Below are positions 34,070 to 45,695 of a stretch of DNA of 64,000 nt, piece after piece. The stretch is from Allolobophora icterica (lineage: Eukaryota > Annelida > Clitellata > Crassiclitellata > Lumbricidae): contig OY744614.1 in NCBI GenBank assembly GCA_963556255.1, forward strand, positions 38,011,054 through 38,075,053, in the 5' to 3' direction. Positions within the stretch are counted from its first letter, which is position 1; each line of letters begins with the position of its first letter. Below the pieces are notes generated by a model. The model was given only the letters and a program-made list of their open reading frames with translations. It was not told the DNA's origin and did not search any database. Both the position numbers and the translations under genes were made by a program.

Positions 34070-34735
34070 ATCATTCCGGGAGCAATCCGTGTCTCTTCTC
34101 TGCGGATCCTAGGCGTCACAATCTGCTCCGGCCTTAGAATGAATATTCATCTTGACAAGGTCCTATAAACCTGTTCATCATCACTCCATGTGCTCCGAGA
34201 CCTCCGATCCTATGGCCTTCCACCTAATGTTTTGCAAGAAATCTTAAGGGCTACCACTATAGTTTCTCTGATGTACACCTCCCCAGCCTGGTGGGGATAC
34301 ACGCAAGTGGGAGACAGAGAGAGGGTAGAACAACTACTGAGAAAAATGCACCGTACTGGCTTACTATCCCTATCTATTCTAAGTGCAGCTGAGTTGGAAA
34401 CGCAGGTCGATGAACGCCTTCTCAAGGCAGCAATTACAGACCCTGGCCATGTTCTGCGACCTTATTTCCAGCTCATAATCTACGGCCATGGGCACATTAA
34501 TTTACATTACCTGACAAAAATGTTATCTCCCGAATGCTCTATAAAAGACATTTATTAACTATTTTAGCCACTGTTCTACATGCATACTTTTACTACCATC
34601 TATTAAGCTGTTGCAGCCTTCGTTACTAACTGTTGTTTGCTCCATAATCAATTGCACAACTGCCTAAGTTGTGAATTGTGATCCCATCACATCTGTGTGG
34701 ATGGGAACTTGCAATAAACAAATATTTGATTTGAT
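34070..34735 (+). pseudogene. LINE 3' fragment (RT C-terminus plus 3' tail)
   Basis: An open frame at 34190-34558, extendable upstream through IIPGAIRVSSLRILGVT with one stop, contains IVSLMYTSPAWWGYTQVGDR and LLRKMHRTGLLS. The same SPAWWG block occurs in the LINE at 61.8 kb, so they belong to related families. The 3' region ends in AATAAA and a TTTGA-type tail near 34735. 5'-truncated relic. Confidence 0.8.
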
Positions 34736-35071
34736 ATGGCACGATAACGCAATGTACGGGGACGGGTGAGTGAGCGATAATAAGGTAGAAAAATATTATT
34801 TACTTCTAATTTATATAACAAAGAACTACTACCGAGGGTGTCCTAATCAGTGCTGCAAAAATAAATTGTTACTGACTGCCTGAGAGGCCTGTTATTACTT
34901 CCTTTGCAATACACTGTATTATCTGTATACAGAGTTTATATATACACAGAGTCTGACAGACAGTAAATAGTGTGTCATTTCTGATTTGAATTCTCTCATC
35001 ATCAGCCATCGAGCTCTCACATCACGTCATCTATCCCGGAATTGACTACTGCCTGCGTGCCGTTTGCCACT

Positions 35072-35286
35072 CTCCCAGTCACCGTCGCCAGTGTGGAGCG
35101 CTCCTTCTCCATACTGAATATCATAAAGACGTATATTTTAGATCCACTATCTCACAGGACACGCTTGGTGGTCTTGCTCGTCTTGCACTCGAAAACGAGT
35201 GTGCAAAACAATTGAATAGGTCTATTGATGACTTGATAGACACATTTGTGAACAGTAAAGCTAGAATAGCCAAATTTATCAACTAA
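35072..35286 (+). pseudogene. hAT transposase C-terminal (dimerisation) fossil
   Basis: The plus strand reads LPVTVASVERSFSILNIIKT, then after a one-base frameshift near 35165 GLARLALENECAKQLNRSID and DLIDTFVNSKARIAKFIN before TAA. SVERSFSxLxxIKTxxRxxMxxxRLxxLxxL is the hAT-family dimerisation motif. A possible 3' terminal repeat is GTTACGCCACTG near 35814. The 5' part of the transposase is absent. Confidence 0.85.
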
Positions 35287-35527
35287 TTCTCTGAAGAACT
35301 ACACACTACAGTTTACATTACATTGTTTCATAGGGAGCAGCATGTATAGGCGGCAGACCAATATATATTTCGTATTATTTTTATTTTATAATTCAAGACA
35401 ATTTAACTTGAATTGTTAATCTCACTTGAACTATTCATCAGAGCAACCTACTAACCTATTGACTATTGTACTGTGCATGATGCAGTACGCCTACTCTCTT
35501 CATGATTATGTAATTCTCTTATCTGAA

Positions 35528-35564
35528 GAGTTAGTGTACACTAGATAATAGTGTACACTAACTC
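35528..35564. repeat. Perfect 16-bp inverted repeat, 5-nt loop
   Basis: GAGTTAGTGTACACTA, loop GATAA, then the exact reverse complement. It lies downstream of the hAT transposase fossil and may belong to that element. Confidence 0.85.
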
Positions 35565-35830
35565 TAGCATGTAGCACGTAACTAGTCTATAAGCGACAGG
35601 CCAAATTGGCTAATACATTTGTGTTGTATTCTTGTTCTGTCTTGAACTATTAATGTGACTTGAGCTATGGATTATTGATGACAACTCTTAATACTATTTT
35701 TTTTTACCTAACTGCAGTTTTAAATAGCTATCTTATTATTTTTATGTTTAATGGGTAAGGGCTCCCAAGCTTAGAATATCCAAGGGGCCCCGGCTAGGTT
35801 GTTACGCCACTGGTTTGCAATCTTGTTTTC

Positions 35831-35856
35831 CTCGAGACCAAGGTCTTGGTCTCGAG
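35831..35856. repeat. 26-bp perfect palindrome within GTCTTGGTCTTGAG repeats
   Basis: CTCGAGACCAAG and CTTGGTCTCGAG flank GT. Further direct GTCTTGGTCTTGAG units follow to 35955. Confidence 0.9.
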
Positions 35857-36468
35857 TGCACTCGAGTTCGCTTTTAAAAGTCTTGGTCTTGGTCTTGAGA
35901 CCAAAAGTCTTGGTCTTGAGGTTCAGAGTCTTGGTCTTGAGTTTTAAGGTCTTGACAACCAGACTGCTGGTTTGAACCCTGACCTCTCAACTGATAGTCC
36001 AGCACGAAAACCACTACACTATCGAGCACCCAGAACAAAACCAGATGTTAAATCCTCACCGGGACTTAGTAAAACGCTTGGACAAAGGAAAACACTCGGC
36101 CGGACACAGCCTCAATGGATGGCAAGCGGCAACGAGCAAGGGCTGACCTGACAGGCGCCGACTAATGAAACACATGTTGACCGGCAATGAAACACATGTT
36201 GACATGCATAAATGTGTAACTGTGTCCGATGCAGCAGCGTTCAGCCACAGCTGATCTCTGATCCAATAATGATTCCCGTTGGTCAGAAACAACATTCCAT
36301 ATTGCGTGAGAGTACTCGGCTCTCTAGCCGAGGCAGATTCCACTCTGAAATCACTCCATGTCAACCCTGCCTCATAAGAAATGGTCAGCAAACAGTAATG
36401 AAACTGCCTTGTGGCAATGCACCCTGGCTTTCAACCTTCCTGTCAATACACTGTAAAACTGGTCAGAT

Positions 36469-36805
36469 GGAAATAGACAAAAGAAAAAGACAGACGGAAA
36501 AAGACATATGGAAAAAGACACATGGAAATGGACAGATGGTTAAAGACAGATGGAAATGGACAGATGGAAAAAGACAGATGGAAAAGACAGATGGAAATGG
36601 AAAGATGGAAAAAGACAGATCTGGAAAAAGATAGATGGAAATGGACATATAGTTAAAGACATATGGAAAAAGACAGATGGAAAAAAAGACAGATGGAAAT
36701 GGACAGATGGAAAAAGACAGATGGAAATGGATAGATGGAATAAGATACGTGGAAAGAGACAGGTGGAAATGGACAGATGGTCATAGGCAGATGGAAAAGA
36801 ACAGA
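36469..36805. repeat. 14-bp minisatellite (GACAGATGGAAAAA / GACAGATGGAAATG)
   Basis: About 23 units of 14 bp in two alternating variants with scattered substitutions. Because 14 is not a multiple of 3, every frame is a 14-residue repeat and long spurious ORFs appear on both strands. Confidence 0.95.
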
Positions 36806-37293
36806 TTGTCAAGTCATTGGATTGCCTTGCTTCACATGATGATCTTTTAACCTCAGGCCAACAGTATTTGTAAGTGTGTCCAGCAGGCCATATGAAAAGT
36901 GGCCCTCGACTTCACCCTTTGAACAACTTCTTATAAACCTTTAAATCAATGTTCAGCCCTTAGTCACCAAACTGCAGCTAGCCAAGCAACTTTACTGCAT
37001 GGATCTTCACATCGGTGGTTAAACACGGAGCAGAGAGGTCTTTGTAAGTCAAATCCAAGGATTGACTTAATACAACCTTGGCCCATTGAACAACTGATCT
37101 GCAGCAACAGCAACTTGCCACAAAAGAACTGCACATCCTCTAAAAATTAATCAAGTATTCTCTAATTAATCTAATACTACAATAAATTATCTACCATATG
37201 CATCACAGCATCTCTTAAATGCTCTTAAGACTGCAAACAACATTTCAAGTTGACCACAAGCTGCTTTAGCCTTTTTTATTCCACATACTGGAG

Positions 37294-38387
37294 CAGTGAT
37301 ATTTTACTTCTAAAAATAATTCCTAATTCAGTTCTAATTCAGTTCTGAGCTCTTGAATTTTACTTCTAATTCTAATTTTACTTCTCAAATAATTTTACCT
37401 CTAATTCCTATTTTAGTTCTCAAATAATTTTACTTCTAATTTTACTTTTCCAAATAATTATTAATTTTCGTGCTGTAAAGACTAAAAGTATACATAGGCC
37501 CTATGCAACGCTTGCAGAGAGAAGCTCACCAAACCTGTCTCGAAAAAGAAAAAACTGTTTGAAGTAAAACAAGGGGTGAAGCTTTAGTCTTACAATGCTG
37601 GTAATTTGAATTTTGAGTCGTGTGGTTATCATTAATACGAAACGAAGAATTATCTAGTATCAGCGAAATCGGGTAGGCCCTACTGTGTGGACAACCATAT
37701 CCAAAACGATATGCAGTCGCTGATGGAATTCATTCGAGTCAGTCGGCAAGATCTAATGCTCTTAGGCTGTGCCAGCGTGTTACCATTCATCTATCCCCCT
37801 TCCAAGACTTATATGGCTTGTATTTCTCCAACTAGTGCTGTTCCACAAATTCCATCATTTTCCCCGTTTAGTACTTGGCATGTAGATCTGCCTGCACATG
37901 TAGTTTCGTCGAAATGATGAACCCAAAATTGGGCTATCTCGCTTCCTTCCGGTCAACATTCTCGATAAACTCGTAATTTTACAATTTAACGATCAAACCC
38001 GAAATAAAATGGCGTATGAAACTGAGGTCGTTGGTAGGCAATTAAGTGGGGAGAGTTATTAGACAACGAAGACCAAAGATAATAGAAATTGTATGCGCAG
38101 CGTCTTCATCCCAACTGAAGTTTTCCAATGGATTTTGTTTGGACCGGGAGCAATTTTACCGGTACTCGCCTTCGTCTCAACTTAAGCATCACAAGAAGTA
38201 AAATGATTTTACTTCTGAAAATAATTCCTAATTTCGTTCATAATTTTAGTTCGGCAAATAATTCCTAATTCAATTCTTAATTTCGTTCTTTCTGCTGAAA
38301 TAATTCCTACTTTTACTTCTAGTTTTCGTTAACGAAATCATTTATTTTTACTTCTAATTTTAGTTTTCGTTAACGAAAATATCACTG
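37294..38387. mobile_element. 1.09-kb hAT-like element, non-coding
   Basis: Inverted ends CAGTGATATTTT and AAAATATCACTG with a perfect 8-bp target duplication TACTGGAG (37286-37293 and 38388-38395). Both ends carry repeated TAATTTTACTTC-type words. No transposase similarity was seen inside. Confidence 0.9.
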
Positions 38388-39174
38388 TACTGGAGTCTCC
38401 CTCAAATCAAGCTTTGCATTCATCTTATGTTTGACAGATGTCCATATGCCTAAACCCATATCGTTGGGTTAATGAAGTCACCAGCTATTCATCCAGTCCA
38501 CCACCCATCCAATTCCAGCTGTGGATAAACAACAGTTGGAGCTTTCGACTCCTGGTGGCTGTAGCCTATGAATCATCAGGGCTACAGCTTATTACTCCTG
38601 ATGTTTCTAATTCTCTCAGCCATACCAAAATGAGTTGGAACTCGCTGCTCACTGCATCTGGGTTTGACTTGTCAAGAGTCATATTATGTGTAAATGGCAA
38701 ATAGATGCCAATACAACACTCAACACTGGTTCTGCCTGTCCTGGAGCCAATAGAATGACAACCACAAAGGATTTGAGGTTTAAAAATAAACACCTCAGCA
38801 TACAATCCAATACAGCATACCTGAAAATTTGATAAGGCCTCCTTACATAGGTTCAGAAGTGCAGATTGACGTAATAGGACTAAAGATTAAAAGATCGCTC
38901 TTCTGATAACTTCATCCATATCTTTGAGTGTCAGAAGCAATTGAAAAGAGCACCCAAATGGGTCATATTGGTTTGTCCTGACTTACAAACTTGCGTCATG
39001 ATACTTGTCACTTAAGGTATGAGTGGTGTATCATAACACATCTTACCTTGAAGCCTTTCCCATAGTGAGATTTTTCTTATGTTACATACTCACTTTAGTA
39101 CTACAGAGAAATACCTTACCTGCGCCTCCAATTCCCATTTCTGTGTGACCTTGCACGGGTTAAGAATTTTTGTA

Positions 39175-39177
<3 letters not shown>

Positions 39178-39233
<56 letters not shown>
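39178..39233. repeat. (AAT)n microsatellite at a LINE 3' end
   Basis: About 18 AAT units directly after the LINE 3' motif (TTCTGTGTGACCTTGCACG). Confidence 0.95.
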
Positions 39234-39268
39234 CATACCAACTCAGAGACAGAAAGTCGTACCTTACC

Positions 39269-39580
39269 CAGTGCCGTCTTAACAGCACTGTAGGCCCTGG
39301 GCAAAGCAATGCACTGGGGCTCCTGCCCACCCATGGGGATAAAAATTTAAACAGTCAATAAAGTGAAACCTATAGATTTATTGGTACTATCAACATTCTC
39401 TTTGTAACAAAATGAATGTTTAAACATAAAGAAACATACTGTAAAGCGAAGATTAATTAACACAAACTTTAGACCAATATATCATAAGCCTTGAAAAACA
39501 CAAATATGTCAACATGGTCTTTCTAATATAGGGGCCCCTAGAATCGTGGCCCAGTGTGCCTATGCCTTACGATGGCACTG
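39269..39580. mobile_element. 312-bp hAT-like MITE
   Basis: Inverted ends CAGTGCCGTCTTAA and TTACGATGGCACTG with perfect 8-bp target duplication ACCTTACC (39261-39268 and 39581-39588). Confidence 0.92.
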
Positions 39581-39905
39581 ACCTTACCTCACCATAGAAG
39601 CCGTTTTCATAGCAAGACGTCTCTGTTGATGGATGTTTGGTTTAAAGACACGTTACAAAATTATCAGAGCATGGCCGAGATCAAATTTATTGCATGTTTA
39701 CTGCAAGAACGAGCCATGTTGCAACTAAGACCAGCTAATGCATTAAGTAACAATTCAGCATAACACATAAAAAACAGCACGTGTCCCAGTGCCTTACTTT
39801 ACCACACCAAAGTATCCCTCCAGATATTGTCATCACAGCATAGCTGCATAACTGAACAAGAGCCTTACCCGGTACCTTACTCTACCTGACCTTACCTTAG
39901 ACGCA

Positions 39906-40090
39906 TTAATTGACACATTGGGGAGGGGGATAGAGTAATGGTAACACTCATGGCCAGGAGAGCATTAGATCGCGGTTCAATACCCGTAACCCCCCTCTAA
40001 GGCGGCGCCTTGCATGGCTGCCAAACCGCGTTTAATTAAGATCTTGATAGTATTGTAATGTTTCAATGTAATCTTACTGCATCCGTCAGT
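39906..40090 (+). mobile_element. tRNA-derived SINE (family C)
   Basis: AGAGTAATGGTAACACTC (A-box region) and GCGGTTCAATACC (B box), then GCTGCCAAACCG and AATTAAGATCTTGATA. A related copy lies at 32455-32640 (shared GCTGCCAAAACG and AATAAGATCTTGATAATTG). Confidence 0.75.
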
Positions 40091-41245
40091 TTGAAATAAT
40101 ATAGAATATTATTATTATTGAGAATAATTGTAACCGTGCTACAGAACTTAACAAGATTTGATTACATTAACTTACCTTACCAGAGTTGACACTCTGAACA
40201 TGGTGTCAACTTTGGATAAGACTCCGTTGGCTAGGTCATACTGGTGAGAAACCACCACTGGTGACGTTTCTAGTTTATCTGAGCAAGTTACCTCAGGAAC
40301 CTTTAAAATGTTCTAAATGACATTAACCATTGTTTAGGTTAGAGTAGAGAGCACTTTTGATTAATTTCTCTAGAAAAGACGCTATATAAATTTCTAATTA
40401 TAGTTACACAATTACCATAACAAAAAATGCAAGATCTGGTCAAGTCTAAACAATAGCACTTACCAGTATTCAGCTAATCCACAGTCACTCACGTAAGGGT
40501 CAATATATATAAACTATCGTATAAAAACAATTTTCCTTTCATGACAAACAACAATGCAAACATTTCCTTATACAGAACCAATTACAGTCCCCAGACACAG
40601 ATGCATGGAAACCACAAACTCAAGTAATATCTCTTAATCTTCATCACCATGTCAACAAGCCCTGAGACCAGAAGGGCGAAGCGCACCTGACCCTACCTGT
40701 CTGCACCTGCTGATAATTGCTTTGATTAGATAAAACAGCCTGAGGCTCACTCACGCCCACCAGTCACTCAATTGGCGTGAATTGCTTACATTTCTCAATC
40801 TTCTCCAGCAATCAGACTCCGTGTTTGGACTTGCACGTCATTTAAGGTAATGCCTGAAACGGGCAAACACTGATAACATGGTAATTATGGTTCTAAACAA
40901 ACTATATGTTGGCAATACTGTGCTCTGCTCTCAGACAATATAAGCTCTTGAAGCAGCAATCAGGCCACACTACGAGTGGGACAAACACCAACTATCTCTG
41001 CAGCCATCGCCCGCCTTGCCGTCTGAAGATTATGGATCTACTACGCCTGGCCGCATATCTGGCCGACTCCATCAGAGCCTTATCGTATTTGTCATCTGGC
41101 TCTGTCGACCAAAAGAGGAATTTTGGGATACACCAGAAATGCATATTTAATGAATTGAACGGCTGTTTGAGTGATGCTGTTCAACATCACTCGTCATGCA
41201 GTAATTTCTTGCACAAACTCCGAAAAAACTGTAGGCAACGATTTG

Positions 41246-41640
41246 TGGTACAACATAATGCGGTGTTATGGAAAACTATCACACAGAAAACAGTTTTGTG
41301 CTGCAACACAATGTGATGTTATGGAAATCTATCACATAGAAAAGAGTTCTGTGGTGCAACATAATGTGATGTTACGGAAAATTATCACATATAAAACAGT
41401 TTTTTGGAGCAACATAATGTCATGTTATGGAAATCTATCACATAGAAAAGAGTTCTGTGGTGATGTGATGTGATGATAATGTGATGTTACGGAAAATTAT
41501 CACATAGAAAAGTTCTGTGGTGCAGTATAATGTGATGTTTTGGAAAACTATCACATATAAAACAGTTTTGTGGAGCGACATAATGTCATGTTATGGAAAC
41601 TATCACATAGACAACAATTGGTGGCACAACATAATTTAAT
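41246..41640. repeat. About 62-bp minisatellite, 5' part
   Basis: Roughly six to seven units built on CAACATAATGTGATGTTATGG and TATCACATAGAAAACAG. Units diverge by a few bases each. The array continues at 42300-42400 beyond the inserted hAT derivative. Confidence 0.9.
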
Positions 41641-41663
41641 TAGGTGGCACAACATAGTTTAAT

Positions 41664-42278
41664 TAGGGCTGTCACTGATAAACGAATAATCAATTATTCT
41701 CAAAGATCTAACTTCGATTAATCAATTAAATTCGATTATTTTGGTATCTGTTAGGTAAAATGTGAAAATGTGAAAATGTGAAAACGTGAAAATGTGAAAA
41801 CGTGGTAAGCAGTTAATATTCCAGTCAGTAAGTTTATCTTAACCATTCACGCAGGCAAATTAGCGCAGTCACATGGCAGGAAGCAGATAGGTTTGTCATT
41901 GAACATTGCTGCTCATACTGCTCACTGGCTTTCTTTGTTCATCAGCAATATCACGTTGATAAGCTGACGGATGTTCATGCTGAAGGTGATACGTCAGCGA
42001 TGTGTTTGAACCACGATAAGCAAATTGTTTATTGCATTGAAGACAGTTAATTTTGTTGCCATCTTCAACTTCTCCTCAGCATTTAACTTAAATGCAAAAT
42101 GATTACTAATTTTCAACTGAAACATTTTACATTATCCCTGTTCACCACATTGCTTACTCCAGAAATGGGCGCTTGTCAGCATTAAATAAGTAACAGAATT
42201 AATCGAACAAGCCAAAATTAATCAATTAAAATTTTTAACGATTATTCGACTGATTAATCGTTAAAATCAGCAGCCCTA
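41664..42278 (-). mobile_element. hAT deletion derivative carrying only a BED zinc finger
   Basis: Inverted ends TAGGGCTGTCACTGATAAACG and, inverted, TAGGGCTGCTGATTTTAACG. On the minus strand, 42063-41955 codes DGNKINCLQCNKQFAYRGSN and then TSLTYHLQHEHPSAY: a C-x2-C ... H-x4-H BED finger as found at the N-terminus of hAT (ZBED-like) transposases. It interrupts a 62-bp minisatellite. No clean target duplication was found. Confidence 0.75.
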
Positions 42279-42299
42279 AATTTAGTGTTTTGGAAAATA

Positions 42300-42400
42300 A
42301 TAAGACACCTACTGGTGGTGCAACATAATGTGATGTTATGGAAAACAACCCGACAGACATTCGGTGGAGCAACATAAAGTGAAGTTATGGACAATTTATA
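42300..42400. repeat. 62-bp minisatellite, 3' part
   Basis: GTGGTGCAACATAATGTGAT and GTGGAGCAACATAAAGTGAA continue the array interrupted at 41664-42278. Confidence 0.85.
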
Positions 42401-44118
42401 CGTCACTCCCTTCTCCCTGTGGACTCATGAGGAATGCCAGAGAAAAGTAAGCAAGGAGAGCACTAGACCAAAAAGAAGTGGCTTTAAACATACTACAAGG
42501 AAGAGACTACAAAGAGGAGGAGAAACATCACATCATGGCAGTTTGACAATGAGGTTATAACATTGGTGAATTTACAACATTTGTCAATTCCAGTTAGTAT
42601 TTAGATGGATGACCACTTAAATGTCGTGCATACCATTCTCCTCAATGCGATACAAGTACCTGCACAAGTTGGGGAGTTTGCCTAACTCCACCACTGTTCC
42701 TACTCTGACAGTGCCAGTCCCATGCCTGAAGAAACGAGGAGGGCGACGCTAATCATGTTTGTTATGACAACGTTGTAAAACAGCAACTAACTGACGGGAG
42801 TTAACCTGCGTCTCATATTGCTGTATCGTCATGGCTCTGTTTGTACTTCATTCAACGGATGCTTAAGTAACCTGAGGCTGAGCTTCTCAGTTGTCTCACA
42901 GCATTAAGGAAACAAGTGTGTAATTTAACCTTTCATAGTTCCACAGAACTCATTCAAACGCCAGAAGGCCTCTCTGTCATATACCATAGAAGTCCCAACA
43001 TGTACATGACTGAAAATACATGCCAATTGTCATATCATATCATGTATCACATTAAAAACAATAAAATCATCAAAATGTGACATCCAAACAGTGTACACCG
43101 GAACATCATACACTTGAATAGCATACACTCGTATTGGGTATCTGTCAGTGAGAGAATTTAAATCCTAGACCTTTAACCTTCAGAGCAGAGGACTTACCTA
43201 GCACCCCACCCATACCTAAGTACCTATACATACTAAATGCCCATGGTTATGTGTAACCACATTCACAGACCCCTCTAACATGTAATGAGGGGAGGAAACA
43301 AGGTTTATGTACATGTGTGGGTGTATGGGGTCAAGCCATGCCGGATACTGTTTACTCAATAGAGATCTTGAGCAAGTACTTAGAACACAAATGCTCAACA
43401 TCCTCAATAATTTATGAAATATACTAGTATTACTAGTGCTATATACAGACAGAGATCATGCTGTTTGGAAATAAAGCCCGAAACCAGTGGCCGAAGATCC
43501 AGACACTTCTGAATGATTAACATAAAAGACACATTAACAAATTTATTTTTTCATCTATTATCCTTAGACACTGCATGTTCAGATGCATTTTCGCCAAGGT
43601 AGAGTCTCTGAAGCTAATAGACACCACCTTTTTTGGAAAATTAGTCACAACCAACCTTCATAGAATGCACAACAAGGTCACAGACAGCAATAAAAACCAT
43701 GCAGGGATAAATTATTACACAGACTCCATGAATAATGCTACTGAATTTGAAACCACCAGATGTCACCCGGATTTATAGAGGAGTCACCAAGTTGTACGTT
43801 TGTCACATATGCTTCACAAAAAACTGATACACGGATGAGCAAATATCCATTTCGTTCATCAGATCTGTAGCTTTCGCCAGCCCACATCAAGTCCTCAAGA
43901 CTTATTCAGAAAACTTATTCAAGCTCTTTAAAGCGAGGTCATGATCCATCTATTTATTATAAATCGTTCAGGAGGTCATGGTTTTAGCAACCCCTTCAGG
44001 AAACTCCCAGCACAGCCACCGCTATGAAGTGCTGTAACTTCATTTCCCTTAGCTTCAGAATGTGAGGACAGGTGTCCAGTCCTTTCCCTCACCATCTGGT
44101 CTTCCTACTGGATGTATG

Positions 44119-44312
44119 CATCTATAATTTGTTGGGGTACGAGGGGTACCCGTACCCCCACTTTTTGGACTGGGGGTACCGTATCCCACACTTTTTGAAC
44201 AATGTCAAGCAATATTTTATTATTGTGCCTTCCCAGAGATCGCAGTCTCAGCCTTGCTTCGTGTATGTAAGAAGTTGGAACCCCCACTTTTTATACCAAA
44301 GTTACGCCTCTG
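44119..44312 (-). mobile_element. hAT MITE family 'CAGGGGCG', copy 2 (194 bp)
   Basis: Minus-strand copy, same length as copy 1. The right end reads TTACGCCTCTG; flanks GATGTATG and CATGTATG match at 7 of 8 positions. It interrupts a SINE fragment on its left. Confidence 0.85.
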
Positions 44313-44366
44313 CATGTATGTATGTACACATGTATCTGAGGATTGTGGATGAAAGCCTGTCTAGAG

Positions 44367-45354
44367 CAGTGATTCCCAAACCGTGGCCCGCGGGCCAAAA
44401 GTGGCCCGCCAATCCTTTGAATGTGGCCCGCGACAGTCACTCAGAAATTTTGAAAAAAAAGTAAATTACCTTGTTTTCTTGATTTTCGATTTAAGTTAAG
44501 TTAAGTTCTTTTTTTCTATTATTTTGTTTTAATCTTAGTTCGCTTTTCGTCAAGCTCTATGCAGCGTATTTACACTTCCGTATACTGCCAGCAAATGAAT
44601 TCGAACATTTGCGGTCGTTTGCTCAACGTTACATATGCCGTTTTGGGAGCACGTACAGATGTGAACAATCATTTTCAGCGATGAAACTTATAAAAAACAA
44701 AAATCGAGCGCGCCTCACTGACTCAAATTTGAATGTATTGATGATACTTGCCACTACGAACCTACAACCAGACATTGATAAACTAGCTTCTAATCTGCAG
44801 TCACATAAATCTCATTAAAACTGATTCATCTTCAATAAATACTTTTGAAAAATTAAAATAATAAATATTCAGAATTAAAATGAATGCATTGCTGGAACTT
44901 CTGCATTTAAAATTTAATTAACACAAATTTGAGATTTGTTTTCAATTTTACCGATATTAACAATTTTGCATTTTGAAATTTAACAATGTTCAAACGATAT
45001 CTTCAATTATTGCCTTAACATTGATCTGATATGAAAGTATCTGAGTTACCCTTGCACCAAGCAGTATGCATCTTATTATACTTCCGCTGAAAAACGTGTG
45101 TTTTATCTTGCATTGTTGTAAATTGGCACTGACAATATGCAAAAAACATGTTCCATTCGATGTCAGATGTTACCAAATGCTGCGCATGGGGAAACTTACG
45201 ACGCTTCCCCAGAGACCACTATTTGCTGGCGCTCCAGCGCACGCATTCGTCCACAATGAAAGCAACTGAGGACGGCTCCTCAGATCTCTGTGGCCCGCCA
45301 TGATATTTTAAAAGTAAGACTTTGCCCTCCATCAAAAGAGCTTGGGAACCACTG
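44367..45354 (+). mobile_element. 988-bp hAT element with transposase C-terminal remnant
   Basis: Terminal inverted repeats CAGTGATTCCCAAACC and GCTTGGGAACCACTG, with a perfect 8-bp target duplication GTCTAGAG at 44359-44366 and 45355-45362. Inside, 44609-44818 encodes FGSTYRCEQSFSAMKLIKNK and then NRARLTDSNLNVLMILATT, the hAT dimerisation region. It is an internally deleted copy that cannot encode an intact enzyme. Confidence 0.93.
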
Positions 45355-45664
45355 GTCTAGAGCAGTGGTCTCTGACCGAACTCATGTTCTTTGTAGCTAC
45401 TCCCCTGTGACCCGGACACTATCACTATCACTTCCGCCCATAGTTTCGACCTGCCCCTAAAGGATGACCGAAATTTTATATCTCCCGAGGGCACTTCATA
45501 GAAATGCATATTAGCAGCATTATCTCCTGGACTGACAATGGCAGAGAATATGAATCGATATAGCTGCAAATATAGTCATGTAAATAAGTTGCATTCTTGT
45601 CAGCTTATAGCCTGAATAAAGGAATATTGATGTATGTATGTATGCATGTATGTATGCATGTATG

Positions 45665-45695
<31 letters not shown>

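Noticed and set aside
36463..36812. Open frames on both strands with DRWKWTDGKRQME-like or FPSVHFHLS-like repeats
   Set aside because: Produced by the 14-bp minisatellite, open in several frames on both strands; no splice or start context.
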